Source: Todiramphus chloris collaris (Eukaryota > Chordata > Aves > Coraciiformes > Alcedinidae). From it: a stretch of DNA of 64,000 bases. The stretch is from assembly GCA_025345505.1 (NCBI GenBank), contig JANVCC010000021.1:28220970-28284969 (forward strand), written 5' to 3'. Position 1 is the first letter of the stretch. Every line of letters starts with the position of its first letter. The translations under genes and the position numbers were made by a program. The notes under the pieces are model-generated. The model was not told the origin of the DNA and ran no database searches. It was given only the letters and a program-made list of their open reading frames with translations. Positions 24,313 to 35,864 of this stretch are shown here, one piece after another.

Positions 24313-24620
24313 CCAAATATGATGTCTGTGGGCTGGCATCCCTCGTTGGTCAGTTTGGGGTCACCTGTACTGTCCACTACTCCCTGCAGGCTCTGCCTTT
24401 CACTTTCTGCTCCCCACAACGTGGTACAGAAGATCCAGCAGTGGCCTTGGTCTGCACACCAATCCTTGGTAGTAACTCTAAACACGGGGTGTTATCACTG
24501 CTAGAGGCAGATGCTGCCTGTGAAAACAGGCTGCTGACTTCAGAAAGTGCAGCCACCCTGAAGAACCCAGCTGAAAAGTAAAATCACTGAACAGAATTAG
24601 TTCTGTTCTCACTCAAACCA

Positions 24621-24994
24621 GGAAATTGCAGTTATTCCCTGTTTTGCTGAATTAGCAGGAATGAACTCCAGGTATGCTCTTCTGCAATGATATTTAATAA
24701 TGATATGTGACTAATATTTTCTACAGCCCTGATCCTTTCAAGGTCTGTACTTGAATTGTTCCTGCTACCACAGTAGTTTAATTCAAACCCCTCTCTGTGA
24801 GCTCCATCCCAGTATGACTCTATAAAAATAGGATGGAATTTACCTGAAATATATAATACATAGATTTGAACTTGTAATCATGTTCTCCACTAAATAAGTC
24901 CTGATGAAATGCTGTTAAAGGCTGTATTTTCTATGGGTAGAAACCAGCATGGGACACGGTAGTGAGGTCTGAGGAGGCAGGACTGGCCTTAGCT
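24621..24994. other. Spacer between the LTR and a CR1 copy
   Basis: About 370 bases of unique DNA. No gene or repeat recognised. Confidence 0.5.
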
Positions 24995-25863
24995 AATTTG
25001 GGACTGATCTTTACACACCAGAAGGCTGTGTTGCCATTCAGCAGGACCTGAACAGACTGGAGAGTTGGACAGAAGGGAACCTAATGAAGTTCAATAAGGC
25101 CAGGTGTAGAGTCCTGCACCTGGGGAGGAATAATCTCATGCACTGGTAAAGGTTAGGGGTTGAACTTCTGGAAAGCAGTTTCATGGAGAAGGACCTTGGA
25201 GTTTTGGTGGACAACAGGTTAGCCATGAGCCAGCAATGTGCTCTTGTAGCCAAGAAGACCAATGGTATCCTGGGGTGCATTAAGAAGAGTGTGGTCAGCA
25301 GGTTGAGGGAGGTTCTCCTCCCCCTCTACTCTGCCCTAGTGAGGCCACATCTTGGGTATGGTGTACAGTTGTGGGCTTGCCAGTTCAAGGGAGAAAGGGA
25401 AATACAGGAGAGAGTCCAGTGGAGGGCTACAAAGATGATAAAGGGACTGGAACATCTCTCTTATGAGGAAAGGCTGAGAGACCTGGGGCTGTTTAGTCTG
25501 GAGAAGAAACAACTGAGAGGGGATCTTATTAATGTTTACAAACATCTGAAGGGTGGGGGTCAAGAAAGGGCCAGTCTCTTTTCAGTTGTACCCTGTGATT
25601 GGACAAGAGGTAATGGTAGCAAGGTGAAACATAGGAAGTTCCACCTCAACATGAGGAAAAACCTCTTCACTGTGAGAGTGACAGAGCCCTGGAACAGGCT
25701 GCTCAGAGAGATTGTGGAGTTTCCTTCCCTGGACATGTTCAGAACTTGCCTGGACACGTTCTTGTGCAGCCTCCTCTAAGTGATCGTGCTTTGGCAGGGC
25801 GCTTGGACTAGATGATCTCCAGAGGTCCCTTCCAATCCCTATCATTCTGTGAGTCTGTGATTC
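24995..25863 (+). mobile_element. CR1 LINE, 5'-truncated, well preserved, plus strand
   Basis: Begins in the sequence just after the reverse transcriptase FADD box (ttggGACTGATCtttacacaccagAAGGCTGTG). It continues through the ORF2 C-terminus with a single long open frame (25183-25779) and ends with the 3' UTR GATGATCTCCAGAGGTCCC and tail ATTCTGTGAGTCTGTGATTC at 25863. The tail wording (CTCCAGAGGTCCC, ATTCTGTGA) differs from the CTTTAAAGGTCCC and ATTCTATGA copies elsewhere, pointing to a different subfamily. It is one of the least damaged copies in the window and may be among the younger. Confidence 0.95.
25183..25779 (+). pseudogene. CR1 ORF2 C-terminal remnant
   Basis: An open frame of 198 codons encoding the part of CR1 ORF2 downstream of the reverse transcriptase palm. 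It starts [19 protein letters not shown] and passes [50 protein letters not shown] and [18 protein letters not shown]. It ends at FLCSLL just before the 3' UTR. No endonuclease or catalytic palm is present, so it cannot support transposition. The first Met is only the first one in a truncated frame. Upstream the frame is broken by frameshifts near 25150. In living CR1 this segment belongs to a protein of roughly 900-1000 residues that reverse-transcribes the element at its target. Confidence 0.9.
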
Positions 25864-28163
25864 ATTTAGCTGTGATGTACTGGTGATAAACTAGTCTCAC
25901 TGAGGACACTGGATGGATTTATTTTCATTAAAAGAGAAAAAATACATGCATCATTGATTCTTTATACAGTGTGCATGGAAGCACATCAATGAAAATTTAT
26001 TCCCAGAGGTATACTCATCTCTGGGCAATGTTCCTGCTTCAAGATGCTTAGGAGCTAAGGAGTGATCCAGTGGACATGAATATGCTTAACTTTAGAAACA
26101 TGAGTTATAGCCCCATTCAAGTGTCATCAAAGTCAAGCATTTGCAGGACCAGGGCTTTAAAGGGTGCAGTCTTGTAGAAACACTCCATGCATTCTGCTTT
26201 GATGAATAGAGGTATTTGTAAATGACAATATATTATGGATAAGGACCTTTCATGATATAAAGCACTAGTGCAGCTAATATGTAAAATACTGAAGGCAGCA
26301 ACCACTGAGAGTATATTTTTTTTATGATTGTTTTCTACAGAGGTCATTATGGGTACTGATGAATTTTCTCAGAAAGATTTTGAGATGATCTTAGATATGA
26401 TTGTCAGGTTACATTAATGAGTACCCTTGGTAAGTGCAACATGTGTCCTAAATGTCACAAGAGAAATTAATCCCTAGTGTAAAATTGTTAATTGCTAGAG
26501 TTGTGTGAATGATTAGTTCATTATGAATCACTATAAAACCAGTCTAGCATTTGGACAGAATTTCTTGTTTATAGGAATAAAAGGAATCAGCAATCATGTT
26601 CCCAATCTGCTTTCATGGTGTAGTAATAAGGTTAGTACAGAATCTTGCTTTTCTGCAATTAATAGTAATGGATTCTATACAAATGACAAGAAAAAGGGAG
26701 ATAATCCATCTAATATGTGAATTTCCTGAAACTAAGGACTAAGGACTAAACCTAAGGACTCCAAAGCTATCATTAAAACAATTCAAACTTAGCAGTAAAA
26801 ACAAACTCATCCAACTGATTGTTAAGAGTGGGAAACTATGTACTTAGTATGAGTGGCATTTATATTGTTGTAATTGAACTGAATTTAGGTTATTAAATAT
26901 AAGGTCCCTACCAAAGAGAAAGTCCTATCACAAGGGCAATTAATACACAGCTAGTCTAATTACTTTAAATAAACAATGTTTCAGCTATCAGAAAACAAGG
27001 AATTATGGGTAGCATGTAAAATTAAGGGATTTTAAAGGTAAAATATGAGTCCTTGGCATGCACCATTCTAATATAACTTGTCAGGATGGGAAGGGGCCTG
27101 GCTTTGAGAAGAAGGGAAGGTCCACAGCTAAAACTCACTGAACATTGGAAGTTGCTTCATATGCTGAGTTTCTTTCATGTATTAATGTGCTACCTGTAAT
27201 TGCACATAGAAAAGCAGATAATGGTTATGGGAAAACTGACTATTTTCCACCATAATTCACTACAATAAACTTATCAGTGCTTTGGGAAATGTTCTTAATC
27301 TGGTCCTTAGGCACTCATCTGTAGGACAATGACATATTCATCATGTCTTTTTACCTCCCTGTAACTTACTTCCCAAATTGGTCCACAGCCTCTTGTGCTG
27401 CTGCTTGGCTCAGCCCTATGTCATTATCCGACTTACCTTTGCTGTATTCTAGCTCTTTGTTCTGCCTATCTTCCATTTGCAGTATTATACTTTACTACCC
27501 ACAGGCCAGCACAAAAAAAAAAACAAAAAACCCAGTTCTGCAGTGATTTAAGCATTTTATGTAAGTTTTAATCTGCAAGGAAATTTAATATGAAGTGTGG
27601 ACAAGATAGAGATGAAGCCATGCTAATCTCTTTGGCATTCATTATCAGCTGAAGTGGATATTTAACTCATAAACAGTAGTGTCCTTTCTCGACAGCAAGG
27701 ACAAGCTAAATGAGCCAAAGAAGCAAATCATTTAGGTCTTCTTTGCAGAAGCGTAGTTTAAGAAGCATAACATTCCTTGTCCAAGAGAATAGACTCACCT
27801 AATACAGAAATCAAAGGAGGCAGTGCTAGCTGGCAAGTAATCCTCCAGCCTACAAAAGATATAGGACAATCAAAACACTGAAATCACATAGGTGTTTCTT
27901 TATATTTTGACCAGGTAATGCTGAACAATGTGAAAAGCAATTAGAATGACTCAACGTCTTCTCACAGTACCTACAGGACAGACTCTGGCAGTGTTAGCTC
28001 TATGCACTGTCCTGCCATATCCATAGAGACAACTTTTGGAGTTAAAGGGAATATTCAATCGTTAGCTGTGTACTGAAACCATCAGGAATATCATCTAGGG
28101 TGGTTTTTGATATGGAATCCACTTTGGTCTGAACTCAGAGTGCTTGGTCATTGCACCAGAGAA
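25864..28163. other. Unique DNA, no gene seen
   Basis: About 2.3 kb, AT-rich. A small tandem of CTAAGGA units lies at about 26732-26760, and a short A-rich run at 27511-27531. No gene, splice-site pair or repeat family recognised. Confidence 0.5.
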
Positions 28164-28400
28164 TTACTTCCTCTTGAGCTTGATAAAGGGGAAAATTTTG
28201 CTTCTATCCCAGTACCATTGCATAGGTGTGACACTGAAGGCAATAAATCCACAGACAAACACCAGTAGCTGTGTAACATTTGGAAGTGCACCCAAGGGCT
28301 CTTTCATCAGTTCTGGTCTCAGTGGAAAGGCTGGTTTTGAGGCAGTAAGTCCTGTGCTTTGTTGGGGAGATGTGGCTGCTACAAATTTTACAGTAGACAA
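28164..28400 (-). other. Anonymous open frame, minus strand (possible retrocopy fragment)
   Basis: The minus strand has an open frame of about 85-90 codons ending at a TAA near 28164. It contains TSPQQSTGLTASKPAFPLRP, then a hydrophobic stretch (VTQLLVFVCGFIAFSVTP) and a basic C-terminus (IFPFIKLKRK). An in-frame TAG lies about 18 codons upstream of 28400, and there is no good ATG start. The sequence looks protein-like, but I recognise no family. The opposite strand is also open here (28144-28479), which lowers confidence. It may be a piece of a processed pseudogene or chance. Confidence 0.2.
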
Positions 28401-29017
28401 TGTCAGCCTGACAGGAGCAGTATTATCCTATCTTCTCACTGCATTTCTTGGTGGCACCCTGTTGCAGGCTATGATGTGAATGTTGTGACACTGTGGTGCA
28501 GGTAGATGCAAAGACATGCAGGGTGTATCTCACAAAACAACTAGACGGGAGTCATTTCCCTTACTAGAGACTTGCGCATGAAAGGTATAGTTTTGATAAA
28601 CTGAACACTCACATGCATAATTAAGCAGCTACATGGTGTTGTGTGTCGCACCAATTTGATGATCAAGATGAAGTGCAATAATTTTCAAAAGTAATAAGGG
28701 AAATATAAACAGCAATAACATAACTATGTACAGCAGGAACAGGACAGAACTGGCATTAGTCTTTGTTAGAACAAGGGAATATCTTTGTAGATGCACAAAA
28801 AATATGATCCTAATAATTTCTGAACTTGGAAACAGATGTACAGTATATTCCCTCCAGCAGCAAGATCTTGATTTTTGGCTTATCTGCCAGAGAAGTTACA
28901 AACAATGAGAAAGTGGGCGGGAGGGGAAGGAAACAAAGAAATCCCCGTATCTCCAAGTGTCTTACTGTGGCAGTACAATCCATCCAGTGTCCTCAGTACT
29001 CTGAGACATTCCCCATT
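28401..29017. other. Unique DNA, no gene seen
   Basis: No recognisable feature before the purine tract. Confidence 0.5.
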
Positions 29018-29187
29018 AAAAGAAAAGAAAAGAAAAGAAAAGAAAAGAAGAGAAAAGAAGAGAAAAGAAAAGAAAAGAAAAGAGGAGAGGAGAGGAGAAG
29101 AAGAAGAGAAGAGAAGAGAAGAGAAGAGAAGAGAAGAGAAGAGAAGAGAGGAAGAGAAGAAAAAAAAAAGAAAAGAGAAAAGAAAAA
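29018..29187. repeat. 170-base uninterrupted purine tract
   Basis: Every base on the plus strand is A or G. The tract has (AAAAG)n at the left, AGG and AAG units in the middle, (AAGAG)n next and A-rich units at the right. The long K/R/E-only peptides read through it are artefacts of the composition. Such tracts can form triplex (H-DNA) structures and expand by slippage. Confidence 0.97.
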
Positions 29188-31747
29188 TCCTTCCTTGTGT
29201 CATAACTGCTTTAATACCACAAGCTACATAGAATATATAAGAATCTGAAGCAGAAGGAGGAATTGGGAACTTACTACATGTCCAGCTTTAGGGAATCCTT
29301 TGTTACAAGCAATAAAACTGTTCTCTACTTGCCAAGACAAACCTGCAGCTCATTATGGCATAGTTTTTCAGGACTTACTATCACTACTGAGAGCTCTTAA
29401 TTATCTGGCCCATGGTAGGAATGGCCCATGGTAGAGCTGAAGCAGATGAAGAATGACATGCTGTGTGCATGGGGACAGTAGCCAAGTGTATTACCTGTGT
29501 CACTGAAGTGGCAGAAGAGGCAGAGAGAAAGAGAGAGAAAGACATGTCACAAGGTTGGCCTCCTGCATCCCTGAAACCTGAAGGATGGAAAGCTGTGAGA
29601 AATTTGCCTGCATACATATGGGCATAGATGATGCCTGAACCTTGACAAGCTCAAAGGCAAAACATCCTCTTTTCAGAAAGATACAGTCCTTTATAACAAC
29701 AGTTCACTATCAACAGGAGTGAGGGAGCATCCCTGAGATGGAGAATCTATACTCCTTTTATATTTAGGCTTACTCCTCATAGCAGGCATGCATGGCCTGC
29801 AAAATGCAGTTACTCATGAAGAATCAGTCTGTTGCAGACTGCTGGGTCTTGGGAAAACAAGCAGAGTGTGTGTGATGCAAACCTTGATCCTCTCACCATG
29901 AAACAACCAGCCAAGGCAGGAACAGTGCAGAGTGGCCATTATGTCTTTATGCCAGTCACTTGAATTAAGTCCAAAGTCAGCTTGCTGAAATCCTGTTCAG
30001 ACTTAACGTTTCTGTATGGCTCTTGCTGGTGGGTTGTGCAGATTTTCTCCTAAACCAGAGCAAACTAGGCACCTGGCAAAGTAGGGACACATTATGTTCT
30101 TGTTGCCACTTGCAGCTGGCCAGCTCCTGTGCTTTGACTTGACTCATTTCTCTCCACTCACTGCTGCGCCAGCATTGCCATAAGCCAGTCCAGACCCTTC
30201 AGACAGAGAGAACATACATAAGAACCTGTGTGCTGACACTAAAGGATTTCAGGTGATTGCCTGCTGAATGCCTGCAACGTGTCTTACCACAGGTGAAGCT
30301 GTTCCCCACATGGGCACCAAAAGAGTTTTCCTCTAGGTAAGACTGGCAGGGACTGGTGGTGGGTGTTTCTGACCATAGCATGGGAGCTTGGACAACATTT
30401 CAAGAATCTCTGTGAGTTTTCTTTCTAACACATGCCTTTTTATTGTAGAGATATAGAACACTTCTGATGTTCTTGAGCTCTCCTGTTCATGATTCATTAT
30501 AGCTGGGGTTTTTTCAGTCTTTTACTGTAGACTTAAAGCTTGGTATGAAATTATTCTGTAATCTGTGAAGGAACTTGGAGAAAACTTCCTATGAATTCTT
30601 ATGGATTCACTTGCCCCAAGATGGACATCTAACATCATAGCTCCAAAATCATGAACTAGTCACCCTAAAGCTCTTTTAACAAAAATACATAGGAATCCTC
30701 AGAGGATGATTCATCTGACTGTAATGTAGCAGTCTATCCACTTTAGATGTAATGCCTGCACTCTCCACTATCTATAAAATGACCTTATGGGACCTGGGCA
30801 AACTGAGATGGACGGTGAATCCTATCCTGAATGCCTATGAACTAATTTTCTATGAATGTGGCTGTGGCAGCTGTTTCCATGTGTATGTCCCACTTTTAAC
30901 CAGTTGCCAGGTTTTCTGAAGTGAAGACATTTTAGTGGTCATTTGGCTGTGACTGTTTCATGTGTTCCTTGCACCACAGGCAGCAAGGGAAGGAAAAGAC
31001 AGTAGAGACATCTCAGCGAGGACGCAGGATCCAGCTAAAAAGGGGAATCTCCTTTTGACTAACATGATATAGTGAACAGTGAAAATGGGTAAGAAGGTTT
31101 AGCTCATGAAGACCTAAAATGCTGGGAGGTACTCAGAGTGGGTGAATGAAGGTATATGTCTTCTAATTAAGAGAATTTTTCTTTCTGTTGCATGAGTGAA
31201 TATTTATCTTATGCCTTGCAGGGCTTGCTGCCCCACCTTCCTTTTCAATAATTTGCATTACCAAGAAGGATAAAAGAAATTAATTTTACTGAGTTTGAAA
31301 CACTACCTTATTTGGGTTTTTCAAATCATGCTGTTATTGTTTGTGATTGACAGTAGTCAGGAACTAGAATGAATGAAATGAGGAACACACTCACAAATCC
31401 TAGCTTATACTTACTCAGAAGTTTGTGGGAAGAAGCAAACAAAGGTGTGCTTTAGTCTGCAAGGAGGACATCAAGAAACAGCACAGGCATTCACCCTTCT
31501 AAGTCTGAAAATGCATTTCCTATGGGTTAGCATGAACTTCCTTGTTTTTCAAGATGTTGCTGGGTTCCTGATTCTCTTCTCTGCCTGCAAATGCAACATA
31601 TCAAGTGCTGACAATAAGCTGTACTGTTGCTGATATTCAGTGGATAAACCCTGCAATCTGTCCAGAAGAGTTTCAGCCACTTGTGCCTCTCTTTCCATAG
31701 TTTCTTTCTGAATAGTATCTTAAAGCAGTTCGGAGTCAAGGACAATG
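29188..31747. other. Unique DNA, no gene seen
   Basis: About 2.5 kb with only short frames and a small (AGAG) patch at about 29520-29540. No repeat family recognised. Confidence 0.5.
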
Positions 31748-32215
31748 GACCTGATGGAGTGGGTCCAGAGGAGGGCCACAGAAATGATCAGAGGGCTGGA
31801 GCAACTCTCCTACAAGGATAGGCTGAGGGAGTTTGGGGTGTGCATCCTGGAGAGGTGTCCAGGGAGACCTTATAACAGCCTTCCAGTACCTGAAGGGGGC
31901 CTACAGGAAAGCTGGAGAGGGGCTATTTATGAGGTCATGAAGCAATAGGACGAGGGACAATGTTTTTAAACTAGAGAAGGGTAAATTTAGACGGGAAATT
32001 AGGAATAAGATCTTTACCATGAGGGTGGTGGAACACTGACACAGGTTGTTGCACAGGAAGATGGTGGAGGCCCCATCTCTGTAAAAATTCAAGGTCAGGC
32101 TTGATGGGGCTCTGAGCAACCTGATCTAGTTGAGGGTGTCCCTGTTTACTGCAGGAGGTTGGACTAGATGACCTTTAAAGGTCCCTTCCAACCCAAAGCA
32201 TTCTATGATTCTATG
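31748..32215 (+). mobile_element. CR1 LINE fragment, 3' end, plus strand
   Basis: Begins abruptly at GAGTGGGTCCAGAGGAGGGC, the ORF2 segment WVQRRATEMIRGLEQLSYKDRL. It ends with GACTAGATGACCTTTAAAGGTCCC and the tail ATTCTATGATTCTATG at 32215. Frameshifts after EFGVCILERC break the coding frame. It is a standard 5'-truncated insertion. Confidence 0.95.
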
Positions 32216-34299
32216 GGTCTGACTGGTAGAGATGTCCACCCACATGCCCACATGATTTAGCTTGTTTGTGTTTATTTGCACTCTTTAACGCAAGTCTGGT
32301 CTATAAACAAGCTTTCCTATTAAAAAAGAAAAAGCTATGACATGCTAATCATAATTGAGCACCTGATGGGCTAAGTCTAAGGCTACATTTCATGTTTAGC
32401 AAGCTTTATTTTCTGTCTCAAGTTTAGGTTTAGTTTTGGTTTTGTTTTGTTTTGGTTTTAATATCAGTCAGGGATTGTGAGACAATTGAAAAGCACTTGG
32501 CGCTTTATGATTTTGTTCAGCACTTGTCTTTAAATACTGCAGTCCTGTGTCCAGGGAATGGATACATGCTGTAGAGCCATAAAAGTGAAAAACCTGATTA
32601 CCTAGTATTTATGACCTTCCACTCCTTTATATAATAGCACATTAATCTGTGTTCCATTGTGTGTCTGTGCCCCCGACTGGCACTTGGGCAAATCTTTTAT
32701 TTGCCTCAACTTCCTAGTCTTCAGCTACTACAAAGAAGAACATTTTTCTTCACTCCATCACTTTGAAGGCAATTCCCATGTAAGGAATTGTAAAATAATT
32801 TGCATCAGAGATAAAAAGATACCTCTTGCTTCATCAAGTCTGTCATACTAGCTAAGTATTTTTCCAATGAATTTCCAGTCTAATTTTAAGCAGTAAGAAC
32901 TTCAAATATGGCTCAAAATATCCCACTGATTTCTCAACTAGCCCCAACTAAAAGGAAATAGCTCTCTGTCCACCTTTGATGATGATCAGCTTTTATATAA
33001 ATGGCCCCATCCTCATAAACACAAGGAATAGCAAGTGTTTCTGTCTTTCCAGGAGACCCATACCTGAAAAGGTACTTCTCAGCCATGTTTAAGACACATG
33101 GAGAGTGCATTAATAACTAAGCAAGGTTTTTCTTCTATGAACTCCAAGCCAGCATCAGGGATTGTACTTCAGAGTCATATTATTGCAGCAGTATGTGATC
33201 TATTGCCAACTAGCTTAACTACGAGAAAACTTGCTGCAGCAAGCAAGGAAGTGCCCACTAGAGACCAACACTTCCCTGCAGCACTCCATCTTTTTTAAAC
33301 AAGGGATAAATACATTTCTTTAAGTTCTTGCTCATGGATTTTCTTTCTCATGATTCTCCCAACACAGGGTGATTCCTGCTAAAATTTGTCTGAGGATTCA
33401 GGTCCCAGAATATTTGTGTTCCCCAAGATGTGGCAGAGGATGTAGGCAACCTTGCAGGGGTTCTGGTGCGTCCAAGCTGTAGCCTGTGCTACTTTTACTC
33501 TCTCCACAGGTGGCTGCCTCCAGCACAGCCCATCCTGTCCCAGGGGGTCACGGTGCAAGGAGACACTAGCTATTGCTTATGTTGCTTCAGAACCAGAGAT
33601 ATGTAGGAAGACATTTTGAGGTCTAGAAGAGAATCTGTGAGGGTTTTTCTAGTCCTAATCATAATGAAAAGATGAAAACCTGTCTGGGAGAGGGATCAAC
33701 TTGAAAGAAAAAAAACACACAAAACCTATAAATTTTTGTTCCAGAATTTTAGGCTTTGTTACTGTAAGTGAACTACTTTAAGGAAAAGTTATTTTGATCT
33801 CCAAAAAGTAGATATATCTTCTATAAAAGATAAGTACAAACTGGATCATATTAATAAAGTAAAACTCATAATTTCAAATTGTAGAGAACAGTACAGTATC
33901 CCATACTCAGCATCTAACAGTTTCTAAGGAAAACAAAACAAAACGAAGAAAAATTCTCAATTAGAAATACTCAGTAGTGCTGCACAAAGATTTATGAGCC
34001 CATCATTCCACAGACACACCTGCTGGTGTAACTAAGAGAACCCCTGGGAGAAGCAGTCCCTCTTGCCCATCCTCACCTGCTCACTGCTGCACTGCACCCA
34101 TTCTTTCTGCTGGGGCCAGGTAGCATAGGTGTGGAGAAGGATGCTCCAGATTAAGGTTAAGTAGGGCATGTGGTTGGTGGGAAATTATTGGTGACCCAAT
34201 GAACTGCACCTCCAGCTTCTGCCACAAGAAGAAATCTTACTTTTTCCCAGCTTCCCATCCCACTGTTCCCTTGCATCAGCACAGAAAAATTTGCTGATC
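32216..34299. other. Unique DNA, no gene seen
   Basis: About 2.1 kb. Only short frames; a TTTTG-type patch at about 32428-32460. Nothing recognised. Confidence 0.5.
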
Positions 34300-34386
34300 T
34301 TAGATTCATAGATTCAGAGATTGTTAGGGGTTGAAAGGGACCAAGAAAGATCATCTAGTCCAACCCCCCTGCCAGAGCAGGATCAC

Positions 34387-34950
34387 CTATAATAAGTCAC
34401 ACAGGAAGGTGTCCAGGTGGGTTTTGAAAGCCTTCAGAGAAGGAGACTCCACAACCCGCCTAGGCATCTCATTCCAGTGTTCTGTCACCCTTACCGTAAA
34501 AAAGTTTTTTCTTATATTTATCCTAAACCTCTTATTTTCCAACTTGCTCCCATTGCCCCTTGTCCTAACATTGAATGACACCGAGAAAAGCCTGGCTCCA
34601 TCCTCCCTACACTTGCCCTTTATATATTTATAGACATTAATGAGCCTCCTCTTCTCCAGGCTAAAGAGACTCAGCTCTCTCAGCCTGTCTTCATAAGGGA
34701 GATGCTCCACTCCCCTAATAATCTTGGTGGCCCTGCGCTGGACTCTCTCCAGTAGCTCAATGTCTTTCCTGAACTGGGGTGCGCAGAATTGGACACAGTA
34801 TTCCAGGTGGGGCCTCACCAGTGCAGAGTAGAGGGCAAGGAGAACGTCCCTCGACCTGCTGACCACACTCTTCTTAATGCATCCCAGGATGCCATTGGCC
34901 TGCTTGGCTGCAAGGGTGCGTTGTTGGCTCATGGTCATTCTCTTGTCCAC
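34387..34950 (-). pseudogene. CR1 ORF2 C-terminal remnant
   Basis: An open frame of 187 codons covering the ORF2 C-terminus. It contains [77 protein letters not shown] and [19 protein letters not shown], and ends [10 protein letters not shown]. It overlaps the reverse transcriptase frame by about 77 bases in another register, so a frameshift near 34900 separates two halves of one ancestral protein. The GDL between RR(L) and INVYK of other copies is deleted here. Confidence 0.9.
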
Positions 34951-35740
34951 GAGGACCCCTAGGTCTTTTTCCCCCAGAGCTGCTTTCCAACAGATCAGCT
35001 CCCAGCCTATACTGATCCATGGGGTTGTTCTTCCCCAGATGCAGCACTCTACACTTGCTTTTATTAAATTGCATTAAATTTCTCCCTGCCCAGCTCTCCA
35101 GCCTGTCCAGGTCACGCTGGATGGCAGCACAGCCTTCTGGAGTGTCAGCCACTCCTCCCAGTTTTGTATCATCAGCAAACTTGCTGAGGGTGCACTCTAT
35201 CCCTTTGTCCAGATCATTGATGAATATATTGAACAGTATTGGACCCAGCACTGACCCTTGGGGGACACCACTAGTCACAGGCCTCCAGCCAGACTCTGCT
35301 CCACTGACCACAACTCTCTGGGCTCTGTCCTTCAGCCAGTTCCCAATCCACCTCACTGCACAATCACCCAGTCCACACTTCTTAAACTTGGCTGTGAGGA
35401 TACCATGGGAGACAGCATTGAAAGCCTTGCTGAAGTCAAGAAATACCACATCCACTGCCCTCCCCTTACCTATCCAACTACTTGTGCCATCATAAAAGGC
35501 TATCAGATTAGTCAAGCATGATTTCCCCTTATGGAATCCATGTTGATTACTCGTGATAAGCCTCCTTTCCTCCACATTTTTTGAGATGGTGGCAAGAACA
35601 AGCTGTTCCATCACCTTTCCAAGGATGGAGGTGAGGCTGACTGGCCTATAGTTACCCAGGTCCTCCTTTTTGCCCTTTTTGAATATTGGAATGACATTGG
35701 CCTTCCTCAGGCACGTCTCCTGATCTCTAGGACCTCTCAA
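34874..35740 (-). pseudogene. CR1 reverse transcriptase remnant
   Basis: An open frame of 288 codons. Residues 17-40 hold [20 protein letters not shown], 101-112 [12 protein letters not shown] (motif A), 158-177 [20 protein letters not shown] (motif B) and 188-194 FADDTKL, the catalytic box (motif C). It continues with [20 protein letters not shown]. In active CR1 and other LINEs motif A usually reads AFDAV; here it is AFNAV. The first Met is inside a broken frame, since the same protein continues upstream in other registers at 35865-36469. The enzyme would reverse-transcribe CR1 RNA at a nicked target, but this copy has no endonuclease and is frameshifted. Confidence 0.93.
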
Positions 35741-35864
35741 AGATTATGGAGAGCAGCCTAGCAATGACCTCTGCCATCTCCCTCATCACTTGCGGGTGTA
35801 TCCCATTGGGGCCCATGGACTTGTGGATGTCCAGTTTGTTCAACTGATCTCTAACCCAAGCCTC

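Larger units (their letters stand above)
23817..24620 (-). mobile_element. Solo endogenous-retrovirus LTR, copy 2 (minus strand)
   Basis: Runs from TGTCAAGGTTTAGGG (23817) to CTCAAACCA (24620). It shares the whole architecture of copy 1 at 5600-6383: the GATGCTCTCTGTTAACC block, the AACTAGAACAGCTTTAAT block with the poly(A) signal, the TATA box (24306-24312) and the terminal AACAGAATTAGTTCTGTTC block. The sense strand is minus. It carries ten C residues at 24014-24023. No internal retroviral sequence adjoins it. The left flank ends CTGCAG and a TGCAG occurs at 24627-24631. This could be a target duplication if the true LTR boundary lies six bases further out. The 197-codon plus frame inside (23988-24581) is antisense to the LTR and not a gene. 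Confidence 0.85.

Noticed and set aside
23988..24581. 197-codon plus-strand open frame
   Set aside because: It lies wholly inside LTR copy 2, antisense to it, and has no domain. The homologous LTR copy 1 does not keep the frame.
5600..24620. A single full-length provirus bounded by the two LTRs
   Set aside because: The interval is 17.4 kb and contains CR1 and unique DNA but no gag, pol or env. No primer-binding site or polypurine tract adjoins either LTR, and the copies differ clearly.
29018..29187. Lysine/arginine/glutamate-rich protein
   Set aside because: The peptides come from translating a pure purine tract in any frame.
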